64,000 nt of DNA, taken from NCBI GenBank assembly GCA_029948255.1, contig JALIZF010001515.1, positions 1 to 64,000 on the forward strand, given 5' to 3'. A program made the translations under genes and the position numbers. The number at the start of each line of letters is the position of its first letter. Within the stretch, counting starts at the first letter, position 1. Origin of the DNA: Telmatactis stephensoni (taxonomy: Eukaryota > Cnidaria > Anthozoa > Actiniaria > Isophelliidae). The notes under the pieces are model-generated. The model saw nothing but the letters and a program-made list of their open reading frames with translations. It made no database searches and had not been told where the DNA came from. Of the stretch, positions 47,201 to 58,207 are shown one piece after another.

Positions 47201-50200
47201 GCTATTCTGTCGGTTTAGCCCCGGCACAAATATCTAAGGAAACCATGTACATGGTTTTAATAACTGATTCAATCAAGGAAACCAGTTAACTCAGACATCC
47301 AAACAGTCTACTGGATTTTGTCGGTTTGATCCCGAAGCCCTCTAAATACCTACCAATGTGATCTTTAGACAATATGTTATATATCAGACAATGATTATCT
47401 TCTGTATTTCTTTGTTATTTTGAATTTGAATTTTGATTGTCGGAATTGAAATCAACAAACTGCACCAGACTATATGGCTGTCTAAATTCGCACGATTTTG
47501 CAGTAGGCGTCAACGAGCCCGGGGGGTGGGGGGGAGGGGGGGAAATGGACGGGGATGCTCGTCGTACCTTTTAGGGGTCAAAATCAGCGATTTGGTACCT
47601 TTTAGAGTGTCCCAGACTTTAGTGGACTACTAGAGACCTAGCTGGTACCTTTTAGGGTAATTTTTTCCTCCATCAACGATTAAATACTGGAAACAAATAT
47701 CGGATTGCACGACCATCAAATTGTTCGCATATAAATAGACACAATTGATCGCTTGATTGACTAAAATATGCAAAATGTTAAATTTAGTGTTTTTGAGTTG
47801 GTACCTTTTAGGGGTAAAAACATGTATTGCCACGCCCACCCGGATATGACTTTGGTACCTTTTAGGGGTCAATTTTAACATTTCCGACGAGCATCGCCGT
47901 CCTCTTATATATAGGAGTCCCCCCCCCCCCGGGTCAACGAGTCACGTGAGGTTGAATACTCTATTATCTTTAATTAAGGAACTTTGGAAGTCTGTATAGA
48001 CGGAAAACCCTTCGACATCAGTGGCTTGACTAATATTTCCAAGACCCTCAATGGTTCAGTATCCGTGTCAAAGCCAGAGAAAAACTGCTTTGAAATGAGT
48101 TTCCCGTCTGGATCGTCAGTAAAAGTCTGCGAAAACCTCCAGCAGCTTACGATTGTCAATACTGTTACCGAGTCGTTCAAAAACCACACGAAAGGACTTT
48201 TAGGGACGTGGAACGGAAATAGTGAAGACGACTTTATGCTGCCTGATGGAACAGTGTTGCCTGGAGATATGACTAGTAGAGATATACATTATAGATTTGG
48301 TTTAGTCTGTAAGTATATACACTGTCACGTCATCTGTACGTATAGACACTGTCACGTTATCTGTATGTAACTGTCACGTCATCTGTATTGAACTGTCATG
48401 TTATTTGTATATATTTGTTTGCTTGTCTGTATGTAACTGTCACGTTATTTGTATCTATCATATAAAAAACGTTATCTTTATAATATCACCATCATTTGGC
48501 ACGGTTACTGTATCATCATATGAGTCCATGGCTTCCTGATCATCATAATCACAATCAATGAAATCAATTTTATGACCATTCACAGGGCAAGTTACAAATA
48601 GTACGTCTATATTCAAGTACAAACCAGGAGAAAGCGTGAACACCTTTATGAACACATCATTCGTGCCGATGTTCGTTGAAAATATTACCTGGTACAACGA
48701 AACGCTGAGACTTGAGGCAGAGAAAAGATGTCAAGGGGATGTTAGTTGTCTTTTTGATGCTGCATCAACTAGAGACCTTGAAGTAGGAGTGAGTACCAAA
48801 CAGATTGGTTCGCAGCTCGTCAACGACTCACAGCAACTCAGTAAGTACAACACATTGACAAGACGTACTCACTTGTAGTAACATCGTACAGTTGTAGTTT
48901 CTAATATCGGGCGTTTAGTCAAAGCATGTCAAAGGTTATACTGAACATACTTGACATCGAGAAGAGTAACTCGTCGCACAATTAAAATTCATGTAAACTG
49001 TGGTTACTATGATATTCGCATACTTTTTGGATCGATATCTTCCAAATAACGATTAATTTGGAGTATGGGGATACAAAATGGCTGTTTAAAATTTCACGCA
49101 GAAGTCAATAAAATCGAATTTGTTTTATTTTCATTTGAATAAGGTAATGAGCCTCCCACGATAAGCAACGATTCAGCGATTATATATTTGACTGTCAATC
49201 AAACTGCCAAAGTTATTGTAAACGCAAGTGATCCCGATGGAGACGCGATCACCTTCAATGTCACTGGTCTTCCTAACGATGCTACAACAGTCACTAGGTC
49301 AGGCTCCATTGAAATGTCATGGAAAGTCACCTCAAACAAGGTTAGTGCTTTGTCTTTCTTTTTAAAATAAAATTCTAAACAAAGTGGAGGGGGAACGTGG
49401 AGTAAAGGACAGAAAACTGGATTGGGACAAAAAACGATGTAAACAAAAGAGCAAAAGTCAAAAACAACAGCAACAGCAACAATAACAACAACAACAATAA
49501 TAATAACAACAACAGCAAGAATTCAATAGATGTTTGTAAAGTTTAAGACAAAGAAAATTCGTCCCCATCTGGCCGAACTATAGCTAGATATATAACTTTA
49601 AAAAGTCTTTCTTTGTGTATCGGAACGGAGGTACATCTTGAAAAGTTAAATAGTGTAGCTACGAAAATTTGTCGAACGAAAAAATTGTTCTTCCTTGTGA
49701 GTCTGAAATGATTCATACAGCAAAGAGTAAATAAAGTTGCACGTAGTTTTTTGATCAAAGATTCTTTTCTACTTTTTCTCATAGATCTCACTCCAGATCT
49801 TCGCCACGGATGCAAAACAAGCTACAACATCCATTGCACCCACTATCTACCTCTGTGAATGTCACAATGGAGCCTGCTTGAAACCAGACAAAGCCACAGA
49901 CCAAAACACCATAGGGAATAAATTTATTCGAATGTTGTGTCAATGCAGTGCAGGCTACACGGGGAAGTATTGCGAGAGTGATGTCGATGCGTGTGAAGCC
50001 AATTTAAGTCCTTGTTTTCCTGGTGTATCATGTAATGACTTGCCAGCACCGGCTAATTTGACGTCGGGTTATACCTGCGGACCGTGTCCTGCAGGATACG
50101 CTGGAGATGGAAGATCTTGTACAGGTATATATCACCACTAACTTTTAATTTTTAGAAATCAAGCATGGTCAAAATCCTCCAGGTTTTACCGTTTGGATCT

Positions 50201-53200
50201 CAATTGGGTGGGTGCCATGAACCCAAGAAGGACTCGTGCTCTCATGTTTCATTTCTTCAAGAGTTAGCATGTTATAGCCGGCTGCCCTGCAACCTGTAGG
50301 ATTTATGCCGTATCAACTAATGAAATATCAACAAAAATGTTGCTAGCGTGAAGTTCAGCGTCAAATGGTGTCCAAACACTGCACGCACCACCATGTTATC
50401 TGGTAAACCCCCAGAGGGGGGTATCAATTACAATGCCAAGTGTCCATTGCCCAATATAATAGTCACGCCATCAGTTTTCTCCCCTTACACAGGGATACCA
50501 ACAATGCTACTAACTAGAGTTTGTAAATTATTTAATTGTCAGAGTGAAAACATAAAATTCCTATGCGCAAGCAAATATTTCATTTTAAACTGCGGTTTTT
50601 CACTTACGCGGTTTGCGGTTTAGGGGATTTTGACGATTTTTCTTGCGGTTTTGTCTCAGTTTTCTTTGTGGTTTCCATACCCTCCTTACGACCCCCTCAG
50701 TAAAGGAGGGCAATTTAGGGTGCAACAACGATCCCAGGAAGGGGAAGGGTTGGGAATTATTGACTCATCAAAGCTTTATATGGAAGGATCCACCCCGATG
50801 TCCATTCATATACTCCTTTTGGGGGGCCCTACTACAAATCCTACATAAATGTATTCATTTAGGTTATATTGCTGTAGTCTTAGAATTTGAATTGTTGTTT
50901 TGTTTTCTCCACTAAGATCTGGACGAATGTAATAGTAATAAAGGTGGTTGTAGTCAAATCTGTAGTAATACGCCAGGCTCATTTCTTTGTAGCTGTAACA
51001 GTGGATACAAGCTTAATGTTGATAAGACTAGTTGCGATGGTGAGTTGAAAATGAGGATGTATATGTATCCAGCAACAAGTGACCCCTGATCTTGTTCATT
51101 GAAGAATTTCGTTTAATTACTCTAGGCGGGCGCAAACTCTTAGTTCCTTGGCACTGCTTTAATCGTGAGCAGGATACGACTTCAATCGAATCATTACTTT
51201 ATCACTTTTTTGCAGACATCAATGAGTGCGAGCCGTCCGGTAAAGGTGACTGCATGCATATATGCACAAATTCAGCAGGAAGTTATAGCTGTTCATGTAA
51301 AGAGAATTTCAAGGTTGATCCACAAAACAGCAAACTGTGTGTTCGTAAGTACTTGCATCCAGTTCGTTATGATTAAGACTGAAAAAAGTCTTCCAGAACT
51401 GAGAAATTGGCCTACGTAGTCAAATCCTAATCGTCTCCCTTCCCTTTTCTTCCTCCCAGTGCTCCTTCCCTTTCGACATCCTGCTGGCTTGGTTATTGTT
51501 TTCTTTTCCCTGGGGTTATCCCTGCTACCATGGACGACTTGCCTTCATATAAACAGCTCCTTAGTGCTGCATTCTCAGATATGAGAAAAGATGTCAAACT
51601 TAGTGAGAAATGCATAATTTACTGATTATATGGCCACAGCGAGCTTGATGGCCGAAATATAGAAACACAAAAAATGTCAAATATTGATCTCAGTTTCTGT
51701 ATATTTATATTTAATATTGAAATGTTCTTTGATTTGAACAGCTAAGAATCCTTGTAAAGACAATTCACACGGTTGTGCACATGTTTGCTATATGGATGAC
51801 AATAATCAGCAAAAATGCTCGTGTAACCAGGGATATAAACTGGATGATGACCAGAAATCATGCAGTGGTAAGCCTTCTCAATTCAAATCAGGTTGAATGT
51901 TGTTGTGGCTGCTGCTTTTGTTGTAGTTGTTGTTGTTAACCATGGGATGTAGCACTCTGGCCATTTAATTCCCACCTTAAGATCTTTTCCTCTGAGCTCG
52001 TAATCCCAACATCCCTTTATGAAGATCTCACTTGTGATCATTCCCCTACTAAGTTCTTGTGTTCCTAATCTGGTCACCGATTGAATCCTGAAGATTGCGC
52101 GCAACTCGATCGTCGAACTTGACACCTGAACTACCCTCTCCCCCTGTGCAATGACCATGCACCAGGTCTTGTCACGTTGGGTTAAAGGTTCTGTTGGACC
52201 TTGAGTCTGAGTAAGGCTTCGGCGCAGCACATACCCAATCATTTCTGGCCAAGTGTCCTCCCTGGCAGTATAAGCTTTATTAACGCGGAAGATTTGACGT
52301 ATTACTTGAAATGATCGACACGCCTTTATAAGTAAGGAAGGGAAGAGGACGAAAGGCCGAGTACACTTACAGTGTAGGGACGTCCATCAACTGACCTGAG
52401 TAGTAATTTTCTCTCTATTTCGTTCAGATATTGATGAGTGTGCCACCAAACAGTACCGCTGCAACCAAAATTGTAAGAATAACCAAGGGTCTTACACTTG
52501 TTCATGCATCAACGGCTTTGAACTCTCATCGGATAACTTCACATGTGTTGGTAAGTTGCCAGTTATGTCCTAATTAATCACGTGTTTAGATGTTACCATA
52601 GTTACATGTCCTAGTCACGTGTGTAGCTAAGTTGTCATCGTTACATGTCCTACGTCGTTGTCGTATATCACTAATGACGATCTGATTTGGAGGTATAAGT
52701 GGATGTTTACTTATGTCAGGAATGTAACTGTCACGTTACCCCAAACATATACGAAACTGTCAGTAGTTAGTCTAGGATATTCACATGATTATTAATACTT
52801 GTCCATTTGTGTATCAGACATAAATGAGTGTTTTCGATGGACATTCAACTGTACCGATCCTTCACAAATTTGCCAGAATACTATTGGTTCGTATAAGTGT
52901 ACATGCAAAACAGGACTTTACTGGATCGACAACAAGTGTAGAGGTAATTGTTACTCATAACGACAACCCTACCAAAGTTTTCCTTAAATATTCCAGTTGG
53001 TTTACGAAAAGGTAATCAAGCGTCCTCCCTTCAATAAGCGCCACCCTTTTACCGTTAATCACAGCCCGGGCGATTATTAGAAGAAATAGTATTAGCAAGC
53101 GATCTGTTCTATACCAACAACAAAACGCTCGTTTGGTTACCGTGTTCACTCGGCGGATGACTGACTAAAGTATGCGCTTTATAAACATGTCTGCATTTTG

Positions 53201-55773
53201 TGACGACGACAATGAACGTCCGCCGAGTATCAGAAGTAAAATGGTGTAATCCTGCACCTGTAGTATCAGCCGAGTGCGACCTACAGGGCTTTTATTTATT
53301 CTACCTCTACTCTTATATCTATTTAGCTCTAAAGAAAGGAGAAGCAAAACCAACACCGTTACCAGCGCCGACACCAAAACAACCATTAAAGAATGAAACA
53401 TCGAACGCAGTCAACATTACGGTATCCAACTTGAAAGTCTCAGAGGTATGGTAAATCACGTTGTTTATTATTTTAGCCTATTAGAGAAGCACGACAAAAC
53501 GATAGCTTAAGCCTGGTTTTACTAGCGACGCAAACAGAAGGCTTGGGTCGTGATACCAGGCTTTACAAGAGGCTTAAACAGAAGCGACCATTGTTAGATT
53601 ATTTGAATCTCTGGGTTTTACGCCAGTTTGTGTAAAGAACAAGCCACTCAGACGCAATTAACAGCTCGCATTTTCTTCTCTACAACCTGTATTTAACCAA
53701 TTTTTTTCCTCTTTAGTATAACAAACCAAAAGATGATAATCTCAAAACGGCAGTAGCTAAAGGAGTGACATCATATTGCGGAGAAAACGCAGTCTGTTAT
53801 AGGTCTTCAAATCGCGCGAGGTATGTATCCTAGTACATCTTACTCAGTTTTTATTCATAAGAGACATATAAAGCTTTTACATCGCATTTTGCTATTTTAA
53901 GTAATTCACTTTCAGTAAAACTATTAATTTCTAAAGAAGCCATTTAGCTGTTCCTTTAGGTGTTCAGAGATCGAGAAGCCGTCTGATTCCAATATGCTTG
54001 TCATACGACAGTTAATCAATGTTTACTTAATTGATTGTTCAGCTGAAGGTTTTTTAACAAGCTTTGCTTCCAGAGATCGAGAAGCTATTCCACTGCGGTT
54101 TACATGAAAGTTAACCACTGATGATGACTTATTCCTTTCAGTTTCAAAAAAAAAAGAAACCATTAAAGTGTCTAAACAAATCCTTGAAGTGTCCAGAGAT
54201 CGAGAAAGCTCACATGAAAGTTAACCAATAATTGACTTACTCCTTTTGCAGGCGAGCAGTCGACGGTTTTCTCACCTACACTGCAGAACAAGTCCATCTT
54301 CTTCCAGGTTTTCCATTGCAAATAGTCACAGAGAAATACCCTGCATCCTCGCTCGTGGCTCGTATAGCCTTCTACGTCAATAATCCCCCCTACGCTGTTC
54401 TAGATGGTAATAAACCTATAAGCGCAAAGGTTTTACTTCAAATCGTAAATGCTACACGCACGGAAATCGAAAAAGCGCTCAATGTTAGCATCTTGGAAAT
54501 AACAGCACATACAATTCAGGAAGCGGTAAAGCCGCCTGTCAAAGAGCAGCCATCATCGAGTACCACGTATATCATCGTTGGAGTGATAGTTGGAGCAGTG
54601 CTCATTGTAGTGTTGGTGCTTATCGTTTACATGTGAGTTTTATTTGTTGCTGTAGGTATATTAGTTATATTGCAGTCAAGGAAGATATACTTTTGAAAGG
54701 AAAAACAAAACAAAACAAAAACAAACAAACAAACAAACAAACAAACAAAAACACACACAAAACAAAATAATTATCCTTACTAACTGCACTGTAAACCACG
54801 ACTGTCAAAAATTATGTAAAACATCAATTATGGACTGGAATAGGATGGATCTTTCTCGTACATCTTAGTGAATGAAAATTAGTTTGACTTCCAAGTTCTA
54901 AAGCAGCTATCTTCTTTAGTGAGAGATTTTTACACTCTCGAGCTCCAAAAGCGTGGCTCCGTCAAATGCTGACAGGGGACGGAAGGATCGAAAATTTAAA
55001 TTTGTCTCGGGGGTAGTAAGGGACTCCCATATATTTTGATTGGGGACGTCCTCGAAGACCCCTCCCCTCTCCTCCTCCCTGATGCCCTGGGTCTCCGAGG
55101 TCGGCGCGGATCGGGAACGATCGTCGGAACTTTTCATTTTCATCCCTTAAAGGTACCCAAATTGTCCTGAGTCAAGTTGTTGGCCCTAAAAGGTACCAAC
55201 TCCCGTGGTTACGACAACCATTCGATCAGATGGATTCGATCGAGTACCCCTCCCAGAAGGCCGGCGGGTTGTCCTTAGTAGCCGGGATAGCTCTTTTGTT
55301 TTCAGTGTCCTAAGGGAAAGTAAACACAGGGATCCCGGTTACCAGGGACAACTCGCCTTCCATCATATAACCAGGGCCAATGACAAAGTAAATCCCCAAC
55401 ACGAACTTTTCTTGTAACGTTGCGCAGAGTGGGTTTCACACATAGCAACAAGCTATCCAACGTTACGCAATTGACTTGCATGGGATACGGAATTGCGAAC
55501 TATCAATTAGCTAGAATCATCATTATTCTTTTTTTTTGTTTTTGTTTCAGTTGTTCCAAGAAAAATCAAGATCGCAATAAGGTGTCAAATGCTTCTTCAC
55601 GAAGCAATATCCTCAGAGCACAGAACATTTCCTTACAAACATTCAAGAGAAACGGTTCCTGGACAAATGATTATTACAAAGGAGAACGGAAACAAACAAA
55701 CGGGAACAAACCAAGCAACTTCGAAACTTTTAGGCGAAGCAGCAACTCCGTGTCTTCAGTATACGAAGTATAA
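29146..55773 (+). CDS. Gene B: MUC4-like mucin with giant serine-rich exon (complete)
   Basis: A complete 22-exon gene. Exons: 29146-29206, 33169-39831, 40095-40240, 41206-41559, 41692-41792, 42475-42558, 44234-44653, 45759-45904, 46782-47000, 47979-48308, 48586-48840, 49144-49340, 49785-50124, 50917-51039, 51216-51344, 51742-51867, 52428-52550, 52818-52943, 53327-53445, 53717-53820, 54252-54632, 55551-55773. They sum to 10770 bases, one open frame of 3589 residues. Order: signal peptide (1-20), serine-rich repeats (21-2241), NIDO (2242-2469), AMOP (2470-2658), VWD (2659-2841), EGF modules (2993-3314), juxtamembrane region, membrane helix (about 3493-3516) and tail. This is the domain plan of MUC4. 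An upstream in-frame ATG at 29065 would add 27 residues and bury the signal peptide, so 29146 is preferred. A surface or skeletal-matrix mucin is the likely role. Confidence 0.88.
29207..33168. other. Gene B intron 1
   Basis: No coding exon is seen. It holds an AAAC/AAAAC microsatellite (30352-30420) and a SINE (about 30484-30665). A direct repeat around GAGTAAAGTATACTCTTATA occurs near 30327 and 30751, and a diverged hairpin built on GATTTTCAATTTTCT lies at about 31970-32135. The rest is anonymous and AT-rich. Confidence 0.6.
30484..30665 (-). mobile_element. tRNA-derived SINE
   Basis: On the minus strand a B-box-like GGTCTCGAGTTCCCG is followed by a body that ends CCAACTGGTTCGCCTCC...CCAGTTGGGATTCTTA. 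I recognise this SINE type as common in coral and anemone genomes, from memory and without a search. The 5' end is not precisely fixed. Confidence 0.5.
33169..39831 (+). CDS. Gene B exon 2: serine-rich tandem repeats
   Basis: A single 6663-base exon (phase 1-1) with acceptor AATACAG and donor ACTGGTAAAT. It encodes about 2220 residues, mostly about 35 tandem units of about 59 residues (177 bases). Typical unit motifs are [33 protein letters not shown] and [18 protein letters not shown]. Serine is close to half of all residues, with regular Glu, Tyr, Pro and Met and rather little Thr. Each unit has several S-x-E sites (SSE, SLE), the motif used by Fam20C-type secretory kinases, so heavy phosphorylation is as plausible as O-glycosylation. 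The last 110 residues or so are non-repetitive Ser/Thr-rich sequence. The reverse strand carries long open frames that are shadows of the repeat. Confidence 0.88.
40095..42558 (+). CDS. Gene B exons: NIDO domain
   Basis: Exons 40095-40240, 41206-41559, 41692-41792 and 42475-42558 have the same lengths and phases as in gene [22 protein letters not shown] and [11 protein letters not shown] are retained. Small substitutions include TSDAEISG for TSDEEVSS and HNTF for YNTF. The introns are shorter than in A because they lack the A-specific insertions. Confidence 0.88.
40625..40705 (-). mobile_element. tRNA-like SINE remnant (gene B copy)
   Basis: Counterpart of the element at 5095-5180, with the same GGTTCGATTCTC B box on the minus strand. 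Presence in both paralogues dates it before the duplication. Confidence 0.45.
44234..45904 (+). CDS. Gene B exons: AMOP domain and Cys/Trp-rich linker
   Basis: Exons 44234-44653 and 45759-45904 encode [15 protein letters not shown], the CFYSRFPNG to QQCCY run, and [13 protein letters not shown]. Exon sizes and phases equal those of gene A. The 700-base segment before the second exon in A is missing here. Confidence 0.88.
45919..46375. mobile_element. TTAA element lacking its left arm (gene B copy)
   Basis: The right end CTATATCGAGCCACC and flanking TTAA (46376-46379) match the gene A copy. At the left only TTAAGG remains before the sequence jumps to the interior GATGGCAATAAAGG. A separate insertion with an AAATAAATAAATA tail lies inside at about 45969-46068. 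Confidence 0.7.
46782..48308 (+). CDS. Gene B exons: VWD domain with GDPH motif
   Basis: Exons 46782-47000 and 47979-48308 (phase 1-1) encode [12 protein letters not shown] through [18 protein letters not shown], almost identical to gene A. GDPH lies at 46793-46804. By analogy with MUC4, cleavage between D and P would separate the serine-rich alpha part from a membrane-bound beta part. Confidence 0.9.
47518..47933. mobile_element. 416-bp element with G/C-run ends, only in gene B
   Basis: Ends are CCCGGGGGG and CCCCCCGGG, flanked by an 8-bp direct repeat TCAACGAG (47510-47517, 47934-47941). Gene A has a single related site. The interior has at least five copies of GGTACCTTTTAGGG in both orientations and a GACGAGCATCGCCG motif. 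The same motifs occur in the inverted last-intron segment (23878-24300, 54785-55258), so a repeat family is involved. Confidence 0.75.
48309..48470 (+). repeat. 22-bp intronic minisatellite, short allele
   Basis: About six or seven units of the CTGTCACGTCATCTGTATTGAA family, in the same position as the longer array at 16967-17470. Confidence 0.85.
48586..49340 (+). CDS. Gene B exons: post-VWD segment and cadherin/Ig-like segment
   Basis: Exons 48586-48840 and 49144-49340 encode [28 protein letters not shown] and [17 protein letters not shown]. Lengths and phases are those of gene A, and the protein sequence is virtually unchanged. Confidence 0.85.
49785..52943 (+). CDS. Gene B exons: EGF-repeat stalk
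   Basis: Exon 49785-50124 carries two EGF-type modules. Exons 50917-51039, 51216-51344, 51742-51867, 52428-52550 and 52818-52943 carry one each, all phase 1-1. Differences from gene A are few: GYAGDG for [14 protein letters not shown] for CQSNKGGC and CKEN for CNEN. All module cysteines are kept. Confidence 0.9.
53327..55773 (+). CDS. Gene B exons: juxtamembrane region, membrane helix and tail
   Basis: Exons 53327-53445, 53717-53820 and 54252-54632 encode the Pro/Lys linker, [11 protein letters not shown], the furin-type junction [21 protein letters not shown] and a single membrane helix. Exon 55551-55773 encodes the cytoplasmic tail, keeping ICSKKN and [11 protein letters not shown]. The centre is rewritten relative to gene [15 protein letters not shown] replaces [13 protein letters not shown], and the end is VYEV rather than VNAV. 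Stop codon TAA at 55771-55773. Confidence 0.88.
54700..54770 (+). repeat. AAAC microsatellite
   Basis: (AAAAC)n followed by (AAAC)n at the left edge of the inverted intron segment. Absent from the equivalent place in gene A. Confidence 0.85.
54785..55258 (-). other. Inverted intronic segment relative to gene A
   Basis: Its reverse complement matches 23878-24300, including the TTTTTACACTCTCGAGCTCC and GGTACC motifs. It contains an extra GC-rich stretch near 55050-55130. Immediately after it, AAGGCCGGCGGGTTGTCC is collinear with gene A again. Confidence 0.75.
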
Positions 55774-55958
55774 CGTAAAACGCAAGGAAGTTACGTAATA
55801 ACTGTCACGTTAAAAATTACGTAATCTTCCGTAATGACTGTACTACAAAATAACTGAGCACATTCATTGGAAATACGGCCAAATTACCCATTGCACCACA
55901 AACCAAATACAGTTTACGCGAGAGAACGCGTTTTTACCGACTATATTTTCGTTCTTTC

Positions 55959-55964
55959 AATAAA
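55959..55964 (+). terminator. Candidate polyadenylation signal of gene B
   Basis: AATAAA about 185 bases after the stop codon, at the position equivalent to the signal in gene A. Confidence 0.6.
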
Positions 55965-56111
55965 ACGTCTTTCCTACCCCAGAAAAGGAGGGCGCACTGT
56001 GCACCTTTATGCACTCATGCATTCTCTTGTACTGCAATCTGATCGAGTTCATTTATATTCGCATTTTATAAAAGCAATGAATTCAAAGTATATTGTAACA
56101 CTGTATATCCT

Positions 56112-57900
56112 TTGAAGGTTACACATTAAAATTTAAGTGAAGTAAAATGAAGCACCTGAGGGATAACAAGAAAGGGAATTTGAAGGTTGTACTGGAGAAC
56201 ACAGTGGGTGCAGCGTTGGAAAACAAAGGAAAGCAATAACAGGGAAAGAGAAGGAAGAAAGGAAGGAAAGAGGGGAGAGAGGGAGGGTGGAGGGAGGGAG
56301 AGAGGGAGGGAGAGAGGGAGGGGGGTTATAATTTATCGATTATAAAATGTGGAAAATCTTGCCACTGACAATATAATAGTTAACAAAATCCAGTTTTTAT
56401 TTCATGATTACATTATGTAGTATTTACTGATATATATACATATCATACTTGGTGCAGTTTTATTCGATTATCTCTTTACACCAAAAGGAAACTAGAAAGT
56501 TAAACTGAAGATTTAAGGCCGTTATATGCTTATGGTGCTTGTCAGACAAATAGAAGTTTAAGTGAAGATTTAAGGCCGTTAAGTGCTTGTGTTATTACAC
56601 TAAGCAATAGACGTTTTTAAATCTTTAAAATCAGACTAAAACAAACCAAGGGCTGCCGTTGGATATCGACTGAGGGTGTGGCTGCACGATAGGTGGCATA
56701 ATGTCCGCCTATACAGAGAATGTTTCTGACAAAATGTAGCCTACGTAGCTGGCACCAGGGGAATGGGGAGAGGGGGCAGTGAAAGGGAGGGGGAAGGGAA
56801 GGTAGGAGGGGGAGGAGAAAGAAACACCAGCTACGCAAGCTAGACAGAAGGCGTTGAGGGGAGGGGTGAGGAGGGGTGAGGAGGGGTGAGGAGGGAGTTT
56901 GGTGCTCGAGTGATTTCTACATATTTTAAAGAGAAAGTTTTAAATCAAAATCCTCTATAGATCTTTCAAATATTTATAAAGAAAATTGTCCTACATTGAG
57001 CTCTTTAAACATTGACATCATGCTTTAAGACTTAATCTTATCACCTTGACTTTATGTTAGTACTATATAAAAGGGACGTTGTTTATGAATGTTTTACCAA
57101 CTCACAAGAGCCGGATTTTACTGTTTAGTTGTCTTGAAGAGAGCAAGAAGTTACACCACTGTCATCATTCTAGTTAGACAAAAGAACAACAAGTCAATCC
57201 ACAGTTTAGTCATGTTAAATAGTAATGAATTATAAACACTGGAACGAAGGAAACCGGAATATTCGTCGTTAGTAATGAAGAGTGCAGAAGAGTTTTCCTT
57301 AATTCTACAATCATTGTCTAATTGTTGGCACGATTGACGACTTTCAAAAATGGCGGCCTAGTACATGAGAACGAGGCCACAAAGCCCTTGTTACCAGAAA
57401 ATAAGCGTGGCGAAACTTCTATTTTTATCAAAGATGATGTGTTCCTCTTCCCTTTGAAATAACTATTTTCGGCTATGCATTTTACAGGATAGACTTAGAC
57501 TCATTTGATGCCATGATGATTTTAGAGGCCTTTCTGGCCTCGTTCTCGTGAACAATGAGCCGCCATTTTTGAAAATCGTCTATGGGTATTTATAATCCAT
57601 GCATGAAAACAGAAAAATGATTCTCGGACACCCCTAAATCAATGTCGGGGTAGAAAACATGACATAAGGGGCCCACTAACACACCTTACTTGGTTAACTT
57701 AGAAACGGCATTGTAAGGGGCAGCGGCACGGCAATAGACATACATACATACATACATACATAATCTTTATTAAGGTGTCTAGTCGTTCTAGCGCCGAGGT
57801 GGCACTAATTGGGGACACAAATTAAATTATGGACATGGAAAAGATGACCTGTTAGACTCCCAAAGAAATGTCCAAAATATTATCGTGCCAAGTAATTTTG
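56112..57900. other. Intergenic spacer between genes B and C
   Basis: No exon is supported. It contains purine runs (AGGGAGAG-type at 56225-56325, AGGGGG-type at 56745-56820) and tandem GAGGGGTGAG near 56860-56895. A short direct duplication around GAAGATTTAAGGCCGTTA lies at 56505 and 56560. A TATATAAAAG box lies at 57064-57073 with no recognisable gene behind it. Confidence 0.5.
57736..57800 (-). mobile_element. LINE or SINE 3' tail with CATA microsatellite
   Basis: Read on the minus strand, CACCTTAATAAAGATT is followed by (ATGT)n, the usual end of a CR1/L2-style retroelement. The body upstream on that strand (to about 57830) is too short to classify. Confidence 0.4.
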
Positions 57901-57969
57901 GCAATGATTGTATTTCAACATGCTTTTATATGACAATTTTGTATGAAATTATTTTATTATATTTCATGT

Positions 57970-58180
57970 GCAAAAAAGACTTGGTCCTTTTCAATTCTAT
58001 TTGTACAAATCTCTTTCTATTTATATCATTATAATGGAGGAGTTGTAGTGCAGTGAGCATGATTAATTCCCCTATTTTATTCCAAAAAGGACTTCTTCCT
58101 TTCGAATTCCATTTATACAAGTCTCTCTATTTATATCAATGAACAGACATTGTAGTGCAGTGCATGCGATCAGATCCCCT
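57970..58180 (+). repeat. Diverged tandem duplication of about 110 bp
   Basis: Two copies (about 57970-58075 and 58083-58180) share TTGTAGTGCAGTG and CTATTTATATCA. They lie in the expected 3' UTR of gene C. Confidence 0.65.
58076..58081 (-). terminator. Candidate polyadenylation signal of gene C
   Basis: AATAAA on the minus strand about 130 bases after the gene C stop codon. Another lies near 57953-57958. Confidence 0.4.
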
Positions 58181-58207
58181 CCCTCCAGTAGGAATTTCTA
58201 GTTTATA

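Noticed and set aside
57064..57120. TATATAAAAG box as promoter of a new gene
   Set aside because: No open frame, splice chain or recognisable protein follows on the plus strand before gene C on the other strand.
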